Made by a program: the position numbers and the translations under genes | Origin: Brachypodium distachyon | Lineage: Eukaryota; Streptophyta; Magnoliopsida; Poales; Poaceae | Direction of reading: 5' to 3' | DNA: 64,000 bases | NCBI RefSeq assembly: GCF_000005505.3 | Contig: NC_016132.3 | Coordinates: 8,122,001 to 8,186,000 of the forward strand | Notes under the pieces: generated by a model | Database searches by the model: none | What the model was told of the DNA's origin: nothing | What the model saw: only the letters and a program-made list of their open reading frames with translations | Part shown: one piece after another, positions 26,553-38,381 of the stretch | How the letters are laid out: each line of letters starts with the position of its first letter | How positions within the stretch are numbered: position 1 is the first letter of the stretch

Positions 26553-28739
26553 TCAAGAGACATTCCGGGAATCCAAGATGTTTAATTCACTCCTCAGCTC
26601 ACAGAATCTGATTTTGTCAAGTGGTTTAGTGCAGATATCTACGAGTTGTTTGTCTGTCCTCACATGGTTTAGGCTAATTTCTCCTTTGGACACATGATCT
26701 CTAAGGAAATGGTGTCGAATATCGATGTGCTTCGTGCGAGAATGTTGGACGGGATTATTGGCAATCTTTATGGCACTCTCATTGTCACACAGAAGAGGAA
26801 TGACATCCACTGAGATACCGAAGTGTTTGAGAGTTTGTCTCATCCAAAGAAGTTGGGCACAACAACTGCTTGCTGAAACATATTCTGCTTTAGCCGTCGG
26901 CAAAGCAACAGAGTTATGCTTCTTTGAAGACCAACTCACTAAGGATCTTCCGAGGAATTGGCAAGTGCCGGAAGTGGATTTTCTGTCAACCTTGCAACTG
27001 GCATAATCTGAGTCAGAATAGCCAACAAGATCAATTGAAGCTCCTTTGGGATACCAGAGACTGAAGAATGGGGTGTGAACTAAATATTTGAAGATTCTGT
27101 TCACAGCCATGAGATGACAGTCTCGGGGATCTGCTTGAAACCTTGCACACATGCAAACACTCAACATGATATCTAGCCTAGATGCACAAAGATAAAGCAA
27201 TGAGCCAATCATGAAACGAAAAACCTTTTGATCTACAGGTTTACCAGTGGTGTTGAGGTCTAGATGACCGTTTGTGGGCATTAGAGTTTCAATTTTCTTA
27301 GCAGATTCCATCACAAATTTCTTCAGCATGTCCCTGATGTACTTCGTTTGAGAGATGAAGATTCCATTCTTCATTTGCTTGATTTGAAGACCGAGGAAGA
27401 ACTTCAATTCTCCCATCATAGACATCTCAACTTCTCCATCATCATCTTCCCAAATTCTTCGATGAAATCAGGGTTAGTGGAACCAAACACAATATCGTCC
27501 ACATATATTTGACACACAAAGAGATCATCATTCAATTTCTTTGTAAAAAGTGTTGGGTCAATTTTACCAATTTTGAAACCTTTTTTGACTAAGAACTTTC
27601 TGAGGCATTCATACCAGGCTCGAGGTGCTTGCTTCAAGCCGTAGAGTGCCTTATCCAGTTTATAGACATGATTAGAATATTCTGGATCTTCAAAACCAGG
27701 AGGTTGTTCAACATAGACAAGTTCTTTAATTTCACCATTTAAGAATGCACTTTTCACATCCATTTGATATAAAGTTATGTCATGATGATTAGCATATGCA
27801 AGAAGAATTCTAATGGATTCAAGACGTGCAACAGGGGCATAGGTTTCACCGAAATCCAACCATCAACCCGAGTGAAGCCCTGTGCAACCAGTCGTGTTTT
27901 GTTCCTCACGACGATTCCGTCTTCATCTTGCTTATTCCTGAACACCCACTTGGTGCCGATGACATTTTGTCTTGGCCTTTCCATAAGGGTCCAGATTTTA
28001 TTTCTCTTGAAGTTATTCAGTTTTTCATGCATAGCCATTACCCAATCCGGATCCGACAATGCTTCATCCGTCGTCTTCGGCTCAACTAAAGACACAAAAG
28101 AGAAGTGCTCACAAAAATTTGAAACACGTGAGCGAGTTTGAGTACCTCTTCTGATGTCTCCAAGAATTTGATCGACGGGATGATCCTGCTGGATTCTTTT
28201 GCAAATCTTCGGATGATGTACTTCACCACTAGCGACGCTAGGTTGTGCTTCATTTGAAGCAGCAGGTCGTTCTTCAACTGGGGTAGAAGTTCCGGTTTGG
28301 TTAGGTTCTTCAGCTTGTGAAACGCCTTCTTCATTGTTGTTTCCGGATTCACTTTTCTTGATTTCTTTTGGACGAATATCGCCAATGGCCATCTTTTGGA
28401 TATTTCCTGAAATTTCTTCAATATCTACAGACATTGGCAATTGCTCTTCTTGGGAGCCGTTAGCTTCATCGAACTGCACATTCTTAGCAATTTCAACAAC
28501 TTTGGTAGTGTTGTTGAAGAGCAGATAAGCATGTGCATTCGAGGGATAACCCAAGAAGAAACATTCGTCACATTTAGAAACAAACTTAGCTCGTCTATTC
28601 TTCTTACTGAGGATCTAGCATTTGCTTCCGAAGACTCTGAAGTATGATACATCGGGCATGCGGTTGGAGATGAGATCGTATGGAGTTTTCTTCAAAAGTC
28701 GATGAAGATACAAGCGATTTGAATCATGACAAGCAGTGT
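26553..28739 (-). pseudogene. Copia polyprotein 3' part: reverse transcriptase and RNase H (frameshifted)
   Basis: Three overlapping minus-strand frames (28739-27775, 27859-27416, 27425-26553) together cover the end of integrase, the reverse transcriptase and RNase H of a Ty1/copia element. Visible motifs are TKWVFRNKQDEDG, DVKSAFLNGEIKE, GLKQAPRAWYE, the catalytic YVDD (in QIYVDDIVFGSTN), then RNase H with ADTKAEY-like TAKAEYVSASSCCAQ and LLCDNESAIKIANNP. Frame changes near 27850 and 27420 break the protein. The rest of integrase lies beyond a 5.4 kb nested insertion, at 34174 and above. No copia LTR borders this element on either side. Confidence 0.9.
28735..28739. repeat. Target site duplication (left) of the nested LTR element
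   Basis: AGTGT at 28735-28739 is repeated exactly at 34174-34178, just outside the two LTRs. It marks one clean integration event into the copia integrase gene. Confidence 0.95.
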
Positions 28740-29664
28740 TGTCGTCGCACGGGGCTCCGACACCGGGGGCGTGCTGGCACACCCCCTTTTAGGTTCGGCA
28801 GGGGCGTCGGGGATCGCTCCGGCGATCACCGGCGTGGCCGATGGCGTACGCAGCCTGAAGAGAGGTACATGCAAACCAAGAACACATGCACGAGCGCTTT
28901 TACCCAGGTTCGGGCCACCCGGAGGTGAAAAACCCTACGTCGTGCTTGTCTGAGCTTGTATTAAACGAAAGACTGAGTGTTTACAAGTTGACGGGGAAGG
29001 ATCCCCGTGCACTCTCTTTTGGGCTAAGTGCTCCTTACTACTCTCTGCTAATGCTAGAGGCTAACTGTGAGTTGACTGAAGCTAACTCCAATGAACCAAA
29101 AACCCAACCCTACCTTCACCAACCAACCCTTTGACCATTGGCGAGGGTCCTCCTTTTATAGCCAAGGGGATGCCACAGGTGCCACAGTGCATGGATTACA
29201 AGTGGCGAGCAGGGAAACAGGGCAACTCCCCCTCGGTGCGCTGGTGGCATGCACGGGTGCCAACTCCTCAGCTAGGGGTCTAAGGCCTAAGAATTAGCCC
29301 TGGACAGCCACTGTTTACCTGACTAGACAGGTAACTTCCCTCCTGTCGGCTCATTAAACGCGCCGTGCGCTTCACTCCTCGCCCTAGCGGAACTGCGCAC
29401 TGGATGCGCGACGTGCCCCCACATGGCGCCGTGGCTCTGCCTGCTCGGCCCTACCCTCACGACGGGGGAAACCTCCCTCCCGGGAAGCGACTTCCCGGGA
29501 GTTGGCCAGGCAGGAATATTCCCCGAAGTCCCGCTAGCCCTTCCGGGCTGGTGGCTTGCCGGGCAGCACGCTAACTGCTTCCTGGGATAATGCCTTCCCG
29601 GGAACTCGGCGATGCGACCCACGCGTCGCGCAACGGTGGTACCCCGGGAGCCACTGGTGCGACA
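28740..29664 (-). repeat. Left LTR of the nested element (3' LTR in element orientation)
   Basis: 925 bp, TG...CA. The minus-strand TATA box lies near 29150-29162. It shares its length and most of its sequence with 33239-34173, and more distantly with the solo LTR at 36953-37862. Confidence 0.92.
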
Positions 29665-30052
29665 GTAGCCCCCGGACGTGGGCCGGCAACACCCGCTCCC
29701 AGACGAGTTTTTCCCTGGTCGGTTGCCGGGGTACGCCCACAACCGACGCGTGGGTCCCAACTTGCCCTGGGCCCGTGTCTCTTCGCCATCCCACGTTCCC
29801 CACCGTTACGGAGGGAGTAGTGGGTGCGTGATTTCCGCCCTAACCGCCCTAATTTCCGAATTACTTCCCCTGATTAGGAATTATCCCCGCGCACCCGTAG
29901 GGTGCGGAACCGGCCGTTACCAAACGGCCGGGTGTTATAAAGATTTTTGCTGCCGTTCCAAGGGGAAAACACTTTGCCCCCACAGTCTTCGTCTTTCACC
30001 TCCTCTGCATCTTGCGCTCAGAAGCTCTGCTAGCCCCCTGTTTCTGCCTCCC

Positions 30053-33022
30053 ATGTCTCCTCCCACCAAAAGGAAGGGAAAGGCCCCAGCGGCCAGCAAG
30101 AGCGGGGCGGCCGCCAAGGCCGCCGACAAGGATCAGAAGAATCGGGTGATGAGGCATCGCTCGCTTTCTACCAACCCGACTACAATGGCGAGGCGCTGGC
30201 CAAGATCCAGCACGCCGTCGCCTCCGGGTTTAACGAGCACGGGGAGACCTGGATCTTCCCTGCCGGGCCGAGCACCAGGATAATGACTTTCGGGTGTTCG
30301 GGCACTTTATCCTCACCGAGCTGGTGCCACCGTTTTCGCTGTTCCTCCACGCGTTGATGGAGTCGTACCAGCTGCGGGTGGCGCAGCTCCACCCCACCTC
30401 GCTCTTCCTCCTTGCCACCTTCCAATTCCTCTGCGAGGCGTTCGCGGGGGTGATACCGTCGGTGGTGCTCTTCCGCCACTTCTTCTACCCCCGGCTGGAC
30501 AACGCGAAAGCGATGTCGTCGGGGGTGGTGTTCCGGGCCCGCGACTGGTTGAAGTCCGAGTTCATCGTCCGGTAGGAGAAGAAGATCGAGAAGGAGCGGC
30601 AAGGTGACTGGTGCTAGGTCCGGGTTCCCCACGACGGTTCGCAGGACCGGTACCACCGCGACGCCGATCTCCTCCCCATCGTGGAGAAGATCAAGGCGCT
30701 CCGGTTGGCGGGGCTCACCGACGTGGACGTGGCGCGCACCTTCATCAACCGGCGCATCGCGCCGCTCCAGTTGCGCTCCCGGCCCGCGTGGATGTACACG
30801 GGGCCCGGGGACAGGACACGCCTCAGCCAGGACGGCGCGGACTTGGAATCCCTCAAGGTGTCGGTGAAGGGGATCTCTGGCGAGACCTTCCAGTCAACGA
30901 AGTTCCCGCCGAGAGTCATTTCCCTCCACGCCAGCGTTGCGGGGCTCAATGACATTGTTGGCGCCTTTCCTCCCTGCAACGAGTGGGGGTTGATGGACGA
31001 TACCCCCACCCAGGCCCCCCGCGCTCCCCTGCCAATGCCTCGCGGGAAGCAGGTGCTCGAGGAGAGCGGAGGCGAGTCAGAGATCAGTTGGCCCTCCTTC
31101 CAGTCCATGGACGACGAGACGGGCCACCCTGCGGGGTCCCCTGGTAGCGCGGAGGTCAAGGGCGCACACAATGGCCGGGGCCACCTCTGCAGTAGCCGCG
31201 GCAGCACCTTCCCCAGTGGCGACATCCACCCCGACAGCGGCCGCCAGCGAGGTGGCGGCAGCCACCTCAGCGACGCCTGCCGGTACCTCGGCGGCCACCA
31301 CGCCCGTAGGGGTCGTCGGAGGCCCAGCGGCGACATCCGCCCCAGCGGTGGCTGCCAGCACCGTGGCGGCAACCGCCGCAGGGGCGCCTGCCGGTCCTCC
31401 GGCGGCGCCCATGTCCTTGGGGGTCACCGGGGCCACGGCGGCAGCCACCCCGGTGGCGGCCGCCCGTGACCCGACGGCGGCTTCATCATCAACTCCCGCG
31501 ACGCCCCAGGTCGCGGCAACCCCGCGGGCACCCACGGCGCCGCCCGCCTGGGGGGTATTCCGGGGCTTCGCGCTCCGGCGAAACCCCCTGAGGGCCGGCT
31601 CACCGGCGAGTGCCAGCAAGAGGGGGAGGGACGACTCCCCGCTGGATGCACCAAGCAAGAGGCCGCGCGCAGATGACAGCAGCGCCGCTGACCCCGCGAA
31701 CGCGGGACCCGGTAGCGCCGTCATCGCACCCGCCGATGACCCACCCACAACGGGGGCGGGGCCGGCGCCAGGTACTGCTCCTTCCTTCTTTTTTTGCTGC
31801 ATTTTTCGGTTGTCAGTTAACCGTTAACCACACAGACGTACCTTCTTTTTCAGTGCGCAGCACCTCGCCCGCGGCAAGCCTCTCGGAGGCTCCCGCGGGG
31901 ACGGGCGACGCGGTGGAAGCTCCCCACGCAAGCCCGACGGCCTCGCACGGTAACTATCCCGGTCATCGTTGCCTGTTCTCGGCAACTCTTCCACTTGTGA
32001 ATCCTCACACTTCTCGCTGCCGCAGGCCTAAGTGCGCCCGCACCGGGAGCAGGCACCACCGTGGTTAATCTCGACCCCGATGTCGAGATCACAGAGGCGG
32101 CGGGGGAGCCGGCATCGGCTCCCGCACCAAGTCCGGCTGCGCCGTCCTCGGCGACAGCGGTGAGCACCGCCACTGTCGAGACGGCGCTTGGCGACGCGCC
32201 GGCTCCCGCAGATGCAGCCGGCGAGGGCCTGCCCGCCGGCCAATAGGGTACGGCACCTGCGGGGGGCGCGGTGGCTTCTCCAGCCCGGGAGTCCCCGGGC
32301 GCGGGTAAAGGCGAGGTTGCCGGGGGAGGGCGAACGGACGCCCCGGAGCAAGCAGATGACCCCCCGCACGGCTCTACGATGGCAGCGGGGGCATCGTCAT
32401 CATCGATGGCCTTCCCCAACACCGACCTCGGCACTCTTGCCGGGGTGGCTTGGAATCCCCTTACCTGGGATCCAAGCGTCTTCGAGCGAGGGCACCGGTT
32501 CCTGGACGCCGTCAAGGAACAGCAGCTGGCCTTCGTCACCTCATTCAACGAGGTGAGGGAGCACAACGCCATCGCCAAGAACCAACTTGGCGAGGTGCGG
32601 GAAGCCGTGGAGAAGGAGCGGCAAGAGCTCTCCCGGCTGCGTGACGAGACGCGCCTCGCCAGGCCCGGCTAGACGAGAAGAGCAACCTGATCGCAAACTA
32701 CTGCGGCGAGATCCAGGGGCTCCGCGTCAAGCTGGAGGTGTAGGTCAAGGCCACCGAGGACGCGGTGGGTGTGGCGGCCCGGCACGAGCTCCAACTCGGC
32801 TCCGCCAAGGACAAGGTGGCCAAGCTCGAGACCGAGCTAGCCACTGCCCGGGAAGAGCTCGTCAAGACCGGCGAGGACAATGCAGCCAAGGCCACAGAGC
32901 TCGCAATGCTGGCGGGTCGCCTCAGCAAAGCCAAGAAGGCCGCCGTCACCGCTCGGCTCCACCATGGCACGCTAATCGGGCAGCGGAAGATGGAGACCGC
33001 GAAGCTGCTCAAGATCGCCTAG
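30053..33022 (+). pseudogene. Antisense ORF of the nested element (Transposase_28/'gypsy type transposon' class), broken
   Basis: On the plus strand, opposite to the LTR promoters, a protein can be followed through several frameshifts and stops. It starts MSPPTKRKGKAPAASK at 30053. A conserved block follows at about 30270-30570 (LTELVPPFSLFLHALMESY and PTSLFLLATFQFLCEAFAGV), which resembles the PF04195 'putative gypsy type transposon' domain. Then come an Ala/Thr/Pro-rich linker, a KRGRDD-type basic patch near 31620, and a C-terminal coiled coil at 32765-33022. Two stretches in the linker (about 31769-31853 and 31951-32025) begin GT and end AG and look like spliced introns. Antisense ORFs of this class are known in some plant gypsy families (Grande-like). 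The function is unknown. Confidence 0.7.
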
Positions 33023-33238
33023 GAGCTGCGCGATTTGCTGCCCAAGTTCAAGCGCGTCGTGCGACCGCGTGTGTGCCGCTGGGGTCTCACGCGCGTCTAT
33101 CCGAGGATCACCAACCCGCTTGGGGGGCATGGTGTCAAGCTCAGTCGGTGAAGAAGACGAAGCTGACGCCAATGCAGATACTGCCGCCGGCGGTCACCGG
33201 CGAGCTCTCCTCTCGCGCCCCCTACCTGGTGCGCCAGA

Positions 33239-34173
33239 TGTCGTCCCACGGGGCTCCGACGCCAGGGGCGTGCTGGCACACCCCCTTTTAGGTTCGGCAG
33301 GGGCGTCGGGGATCGCTCCGGCGATCGCCGGCGTGGCTGATGGCGTATGCAGCCTGAAGAGAGGTACGTGCAAACCAAGAACAAATGTACGAGCGCTTTT
33401 ACCCAGGTTCGGGCCACCCGGAGGTGTAAAACCCTACGTCCTGCTTGTCTGAGCTTGCATTAAACGAAAGACTGAGTGTTTACAAGTTGACGGGGAAGGA
33501 TCCCCGTGCGCTCTCTTTTGGGCTAAGTGCTCCTTACTACTCTCCGCTAATGCTACAGGCTAACTGTGAGTCGATTGAAGCTAACTCCAATGAACCAAAA
33601 ACCCAACCCTACCTTCACCAACCAACCCTTTGACCATTGGCGAGGGTCCTCCTTTTATAGCCAAGGGGATGCCACAGGTGCCACGGTGCATGGATTACAA
33701 GTGGCGAGCAGGGAAATAGGGCAACTCTCTCTCGGTGCGCTGGTGGCATGCATGGGCGCCAACTCCTCAGCTAGGGGTCTAAGGCCTAAGAATTAGCCCT
33801 GGACAGCCACTGTTTACCTGAGTAGATGGGTAATTTCCCTCCTGTCGGCTCATTAAACGAGTCGTGCGCTTCACTCCTCGCCCTGGCGGAACTGTGCACT
33901 GGATGCGCGACGTGCCCCCACGTGGCGCCGTGCTCTGCCTGCTCGGCCCCGCCCTCGCGATGGGGGCTTGCGCCCAGGAAGCCCCCTCCTGCGAAGCGAC
34001 TTCCCGGGAGGTGGCCAGGCGAGAATATTCCCCGAAGCCCCGCTAGCCCTTCCGGGCTGGTGGCTTGCCGGGCAGCACGCTAACTGCTTCCCGGGATAAT
34101 GCCTTCCCGGGAACTCAGCGATGCGACCCACGCGTCGCACAACGGTGGTACCCCGGGAGCCACTGGTGCGACA
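33239..34173 (-). repeat. Right LTR of the nested element (5' LTR in element orientation)
   Basis: 935 bp, TG...CA. It is adjacent to the primer-binding site on the minus strand and has a minus-strand TATA box near 33650. The flanking duplication AGTGT follows at 34174-34178. Confidence 0.92.
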
Positions 34174-35400
34174 AGTGTTGATGGCTTCAGCCCAGAAATG
34201 GTCAGGAGTCTTGTACTCGTTCAGCATCGTCCTGGCCATTTCGATCAACGTACGGTTCTTCCTCTCTACCACCCCATTTTGTTGAGGAACATGAGGTGCA
34301 GAGAACTCGTGCTTCACGCCGTACTCATCGAGGAATTCTTCCATTTGCAAGTTCTTGAATTCTGTTCCGTTGTCACTCCGCATGCCTTTGATGGATACTT
34401 CAAACTCATTTTGGGCTCTTCGTGCAAACTTCTTGAAGATCTCAACTACTGTGCTCTTATCATCTAAAAAGAACACTCAACTGAAACGTGAATAATCATC
34501 AACAATCACAAAGCCATATGAGTTACCTCCTATGCTCATGTAAGTTGTAGGACCAAAAAGATCCATGTGAGCAGCTCGAGAGGTCTTGAAGTAGACATGA
34601 CGTTCTTCACGGGATGAGACGCTCTGATTTGCTTCCGAGGTTGGCACGCACTGCAAAAACGATCTTTTTCAAAAGAAACGTTCTTCAAGCCTCGGATGTG
34701 GTCGCCTTTGACAAGCTTGTTCAAATTCTTCATGCCCACATGACCGAGTCTTCTATGCCAGAGCCACCCTAGTGAGGATTTTGCAACTAGACACGTAGGG
34801 GGTGAGTATGAGGAGTCTTCAAAATTCACAAAATAGAGGTTACCCTTTCTTTGCCCTCTGAAGACAAAAGAGTTATCCTTTTCTGAAGTAACATACACAT
34901 ATGGTCTTGTGAAACAAACGATTAGTCCATTATCACATAGTTGAGCAACTGATAAAAGATTATATTCAAGTGATTCAACAAGAAATACTTCATTGATAGA
35001 CAGGTCATTTTCCTTAGAAATAGCAACTTTGCCGAGACCGATTACCTTTCCCTTACCATTGTCACCAAAAGTGATGGTCTCGTGATGTTAAGTACCAAGT
35101 TCTAAAGAGCTAAACATTTTCTTCTCACCGGTCATGTGATTCGTACATCCAAAGTCCATGACCCATTCTCTTTCTTCGATGCATATGCCTACGAATAAAG
35201 TTAGGCTCGTTTAGGCACCCATGTCTTCATGGGTTCCTGCACGTTAGTAGAACTTGAAGAACACAAGGCATTACGGAAAAATGTAATGACAGATTTTGGC
35301 ACACAAATCTGAGGTTTTGCATGTTCTCCACACATTATGGTTCCAGTGAAATTAGCTCTCACTTTATTATCCTTACCCATCTTCACAATGTAAGATTCAT
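34174..35400 (-). pseudogene. Copia polyprotein 5' part: protease remnant, integrase zinc domain and core
   Basis: On the minus strand this continues the element interrupted at 28739. The protease flank is visible in EKKMFSSLELGT-type sequence around 35100, with a stop. The GAG-pre-integrase/HHCC domain follows (SLGWLWHRRLGHVGMKNLNK; FCSAC). The integrase core carries RSDNGTEFKNLQMEEF and PQQNGVVERKNRTLIEMAR, ending at the insertion point. A frame change occurs near 34480. Removal of the nested element and one copy of its target duplication would make the integrase frame continuous with 28734 downward, which confirms the two parts were one gene. To the right the copia sequence ends near 35400 directly in a gypsy gag. 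Confidence 0.88.
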
Positions 35401-36952
35401 TAACATGAAATATCGGGTGAGCACGTTCTCCCGAGAGCCAAAATCTGACGGAGAGGCGGCTGCGATAAAATCAGGCGTGTGTGACTCTTCGAAGGCTCGA
35501 TTTTTGCGCTTCCTCCTTCTATCGTGACCGCGATCGCCCTCTTCTTCTGGAGATCGGTGGCGTTCATTGCGAACTGAGTCTTCAACGTCAGCACATCTGT
35601 TGGCGATTTCCATCAGATAGCTGATGGTTGCGGGCCGGACACGACCCAATTCTTCCTTGAGTTTGACTCGTTGGAGTCCTCGTTTGAAGGCGTCGATGGC
35701 GCTTTCATCGGAGACTTCCTCAGAAGCATGTTTGGTGTTGGTCCAGCGCTGGATGTACGAACGGATAGATTCTCCCTCTTTTTGAATGTAGGCTCGAAGT
35801 TGCTCGAGGGAGACAGGTCGTTTGTACGTTGACCTGAAGTCGCGGGTGAAAGCTTGGTTGAGCTCCTCCCACGAGTCAATCTCGTCTCGTGGTAAGCCGG
35901 TTAGCCACGTGCGTACAGGGCCTTTGAGTTGCAGCTGCAGGCACTGCATGGCGGTAGTACGAGAACCGCCTTGGCAGCGAATCCCGGTGAGGTAGTCTTC
36001 CAACGAAGTCTTGGGCTCTTGTGTGCCGTCATACTTGGCTAGATCGGTCGGCGGTTTGAAATTTCTGGGCATCCTAGCTTGGCGAATGCGACGGCTGAAG
36101 CACGGCGCTCCGCATGTCTCAGCCTCGTGATCGGAGTCCGGTGAGAGGTCGCGATACCTGTCTCGCCGATCGCGGTTTGCGACCCGGGGGACCCCAGTGT
36201 TTCCCTCGTGGAGGCGGGTCGAGGTCGTGCTGGATTTCTCCTTCGCGGCGGGATGGAGTTCTGTCCAGCGGCGGCCTTCGGTTGTTGAAATCTTGGCTAA
36301 TACAAAAAGCCCCTGCCCTATTCAATCCTTCCAGAATCTGTTTGTGAAGCCGCGAGCATGGGTCACTGTCGGGTGGCTGGATTATTTGTAGGTAGGTATT
36401 GGCTGCAAGCAAGACAGCTTCCGGGGTTTCTGGTATCATATCGCCGTGGTCGTCAACCAACATGAAGCTTGGAGCCAGGTTTCGGGTCGTGTGATCACGA
36501 CGCGAGATGTTTCGTCTGGGGAGAGCTCTAGGAGGAGTGGCTCCATCAGAGTCGCTGAGTGAACCCAAGCGAGTTCTTTTGTGTGCCTGGATATCGTCAT
36601 CCAGTTTCTTCAGGCTCTCCGCTTCAAGCTTTTGCTTCTTGACGAAATCCTCCTTCTCTTTGTTCAGGTCACGTTGGGCCCTGGCAAGAGAGTTCGCATA
36701 TAATTGCAACTCAGTGGTGGTGGGATCCTTCATGAGGACTCCTGACTCAAGAGCTGCCTGGACTCAAGCTTTCTCTGCCGCTGAATATCCAGCCGGTAGA
36801 CTTGCGGATGCACTCGTAGTCGGGGGAGTCGGCTTTGGGGCGACGGGATTTGTCATGAAGACTTGAGCGATGGTGCACTTGGGCGCAAGATCGCTGCTGC
36901 TATGGCAGCCTTCCCGCTCTGAGCTGTTGCCGGCATCGCTTGGGACGGGGCT
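35401..36952 (-). pseudogene. Gypsy gag (Retrotrans_gag), 3' truncated
   Basis: Two minus-strand frames. The upstream one starts near 36733 (MKDPTTTELQLYANSLARAQ), with a coiled-coil Lys/Glu segment and an Arg-rich stretch. The downstream one runs from 36072 (MPRNFKPPTDLAKYDGTQEP), with the capsid-type gag domain: LTGLPRDEIDSWEELNQAFT and LRAYIQKEGESIRSYIQRW. After the basic RRRKRKNR segment the frame reads DFIAAASPSDFG, the usual tail before the zinc knuckle. It then breaks off at about 35400, where copia sequence takes over. The zinc knuckle and all gypsy pol are absent. A stop near 36765 and a frameshift near 36110 disrupt it. Confidence 0.85.
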
Positions 36953-37862
36953 TGTCGCAGCACGGGGCTTTAACACCGGGAGTGTGCGGGCACCCCCTTT
37001 TACGTTCGGCAGAGGGTGACGGGGATCGCTCCGGCAATCGCCGGCGGGGCCGATGCGTGGCCTGCAAAAACGCTATGAACACATGCACGCACGCTTTACC
37101 CAGGTTCGGGCCACCCGGAGGTGTAAAACCCTACGTCCTGCTTGTGTGAACTCGTATTATTGAAAGATTGAGTGTTTACAGGTTGCCAGGGGAAGGGTCC
37201 CCGGGTGCTCTATTTTTGGCTAAGAACTCCTTGCTACTTGGGCTAGTGCTAGTAGTGAACCGTGACTTAGTCCAACGAAAAACCGAACCAAACCAACACG
37301 AAAAACCCCACCCTTTAACCGTTGGCGGGAGTCCTCCTTTTATAACCAAAAGGATACCACAGGTGTCACGGTGCATGGATTACAAGTGGCGAGCAGGGAG
37401 CTTGGACAGCTCCTCCTCGGTGCGCTGGCAGACATGCAAGAGCGCCAGCCCCGCGACTAGGGGTCTAATACCCTATAAACTAGCTCTGGGCAGCCACTGT
37501 TTGCCTGACTAGACGGATAACCCCCCTCTTGTCGGCTCATTAAATGTGTCTTGCGCTATACTCCTCGTCCTGGCAACCCTGCACACTGGGTGCCTGCCGC
37601 GCGCCCACGTGGCGCTGCTGCTCTGTTTGCTCGGCCCCGCCTTCGCAGCAGGAACCTGCGCCCGGGAACGCCTCCTTCCGGCAAGTTAACTCCCGGGAAG
37701 CGCCCAGGCGAGATTATTCCCCGAAGTCCCGCTAGCCCTGCCGGGCTGGTAGCTTGCCAGGCAGCTTGTACGTTGCCGCCCGGGGTGCGATCCTCCAAGG
37801 GACCAAGTGATGCGCCCCACGTGTCGTGCAGCGGTGGTACCCCAGGTGCCACAGGTGCGACA
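36953..37862 (-). mobile_element. Solo LTR of the same family as the nested element
   Basis: 910 bp, TG...CA, flanked by perfect 5-bp target duplications GGGCT (36948-36952 and 37863-37867). It is clearly related to the LTRs at 28740 and 33239 but more divergent. The minus-strand TATA box lies near 37338. It sits within the gypsy gag region, and deleting it with one target copy rejoins the gag reading frame on both sides. A solo LTR is the product of recombination between the two LTRs of a full element. Confidence 0.92.
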
Positions 37863-38381
37863 GGGCTTTCTGCAGACTGGGGTGGATTGCTCTCAGAATC
37901 AGAGTAGGTTCCAAGGGAAACCTGTTCTGTTTCGTCGGGTGAACCCGGCGAGGTGAGGTTGTTATGGCAACTTCTTTGTTCCGAACGGTCGCCAGCGTCG
38001 CTAGGGACGGGGCTGTCCGCACGTGAGGATGGATCGTCTTTAGAATCAGAGCATGTCCAAGAGGAGACTTGCTCTGCTTCCTTGAGTGGCTTTGACGAGC
38101 CTGTCGGCAGGTCTTTCTCTGAAGGAGAAAGGAGAAGCAATTCTTTCGGAGTCGAGGCAGTCGGACACGGTAGTCGAAGGATACCGGATCGGACGTGGAA
38201 CTCGCCGAATATGAGATCCAGGCGGGCATCAAGCTTGTCCAAGACTGCGGGGTTGGACTGGAGGCGAGCGGTAGAGGACTCGAGGGTCATCGACTCCGCC
38301 TGAGTCGATGATGGTTCTGCTGGATCTGAAACCGCCGAGGTCGTGTTTCCAACACACGTTTGTTCCCACAGACGGCGCCAA
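37863..38381 (-). pseudogene. Gypsy 5' leader and start of gag, with internal peptide repeat
   Basis: A minus-strand frame starts at 38413 (MDILSKSHLRHWRRLW), just inside the LTR, and runs to the solo LTR. It contains an internal peptide duplication: EQVSSWTCSDSKDDPSSRAD-SPVPSDAG is followed by EQVSLGTYSDSESNPPQSAE-SPV, which continues beyond the solo LTR as PSDAGNSSE. The primer-binding site TTGGCGCCGTCTGTGGGA lies directly next to the LTR, at about 38364-38381 on the minus strand. Confidence 0.75.

Larger units (their letters stand above)
28740..34173 (-). mobile_element. Nested gypsy-type LTR element lacking pol, 5.4 kb
   Basis: Complete element with LTRs at 28740-29664 and 33239-34173, each TG...CA, flanked by the perfect 5-bp duplication AGTGT. 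Orientation is minus. Reading that strand, the LTR at the right is followed after two bases by a primer-binding site TGGCGCACCAGGTAGGGG, a polypurine-type CCGGGGGCTAC precedes the left LTR, and each LTR has a TATA box CTATAAAAGG on the minus strand. No protease, reverse transcriptase, RNase H or integrase is visible on either strand of the 3.57 kb interior. The interior instead carries a broken ORF on the plus strand, antisense to the element. About twelve differences in the first 220 bp of the two LTRs show the insertion is not recent. Confidence 0.9.

Noticed and set aside
29323..29803. Arg/Gly-rich minus-strand frames in the LTR and adjoining sequence
   Set aside because: LTR sequence; the same frames are broken in the second LTR copy.
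37168..37907. Plus-strand frames in the solo LTR and beside it
   Set aside because: They lie within LTR sequence (or cross its edge) and recur at the equivalent positions of the other LTRs. LTRs are not coding here.
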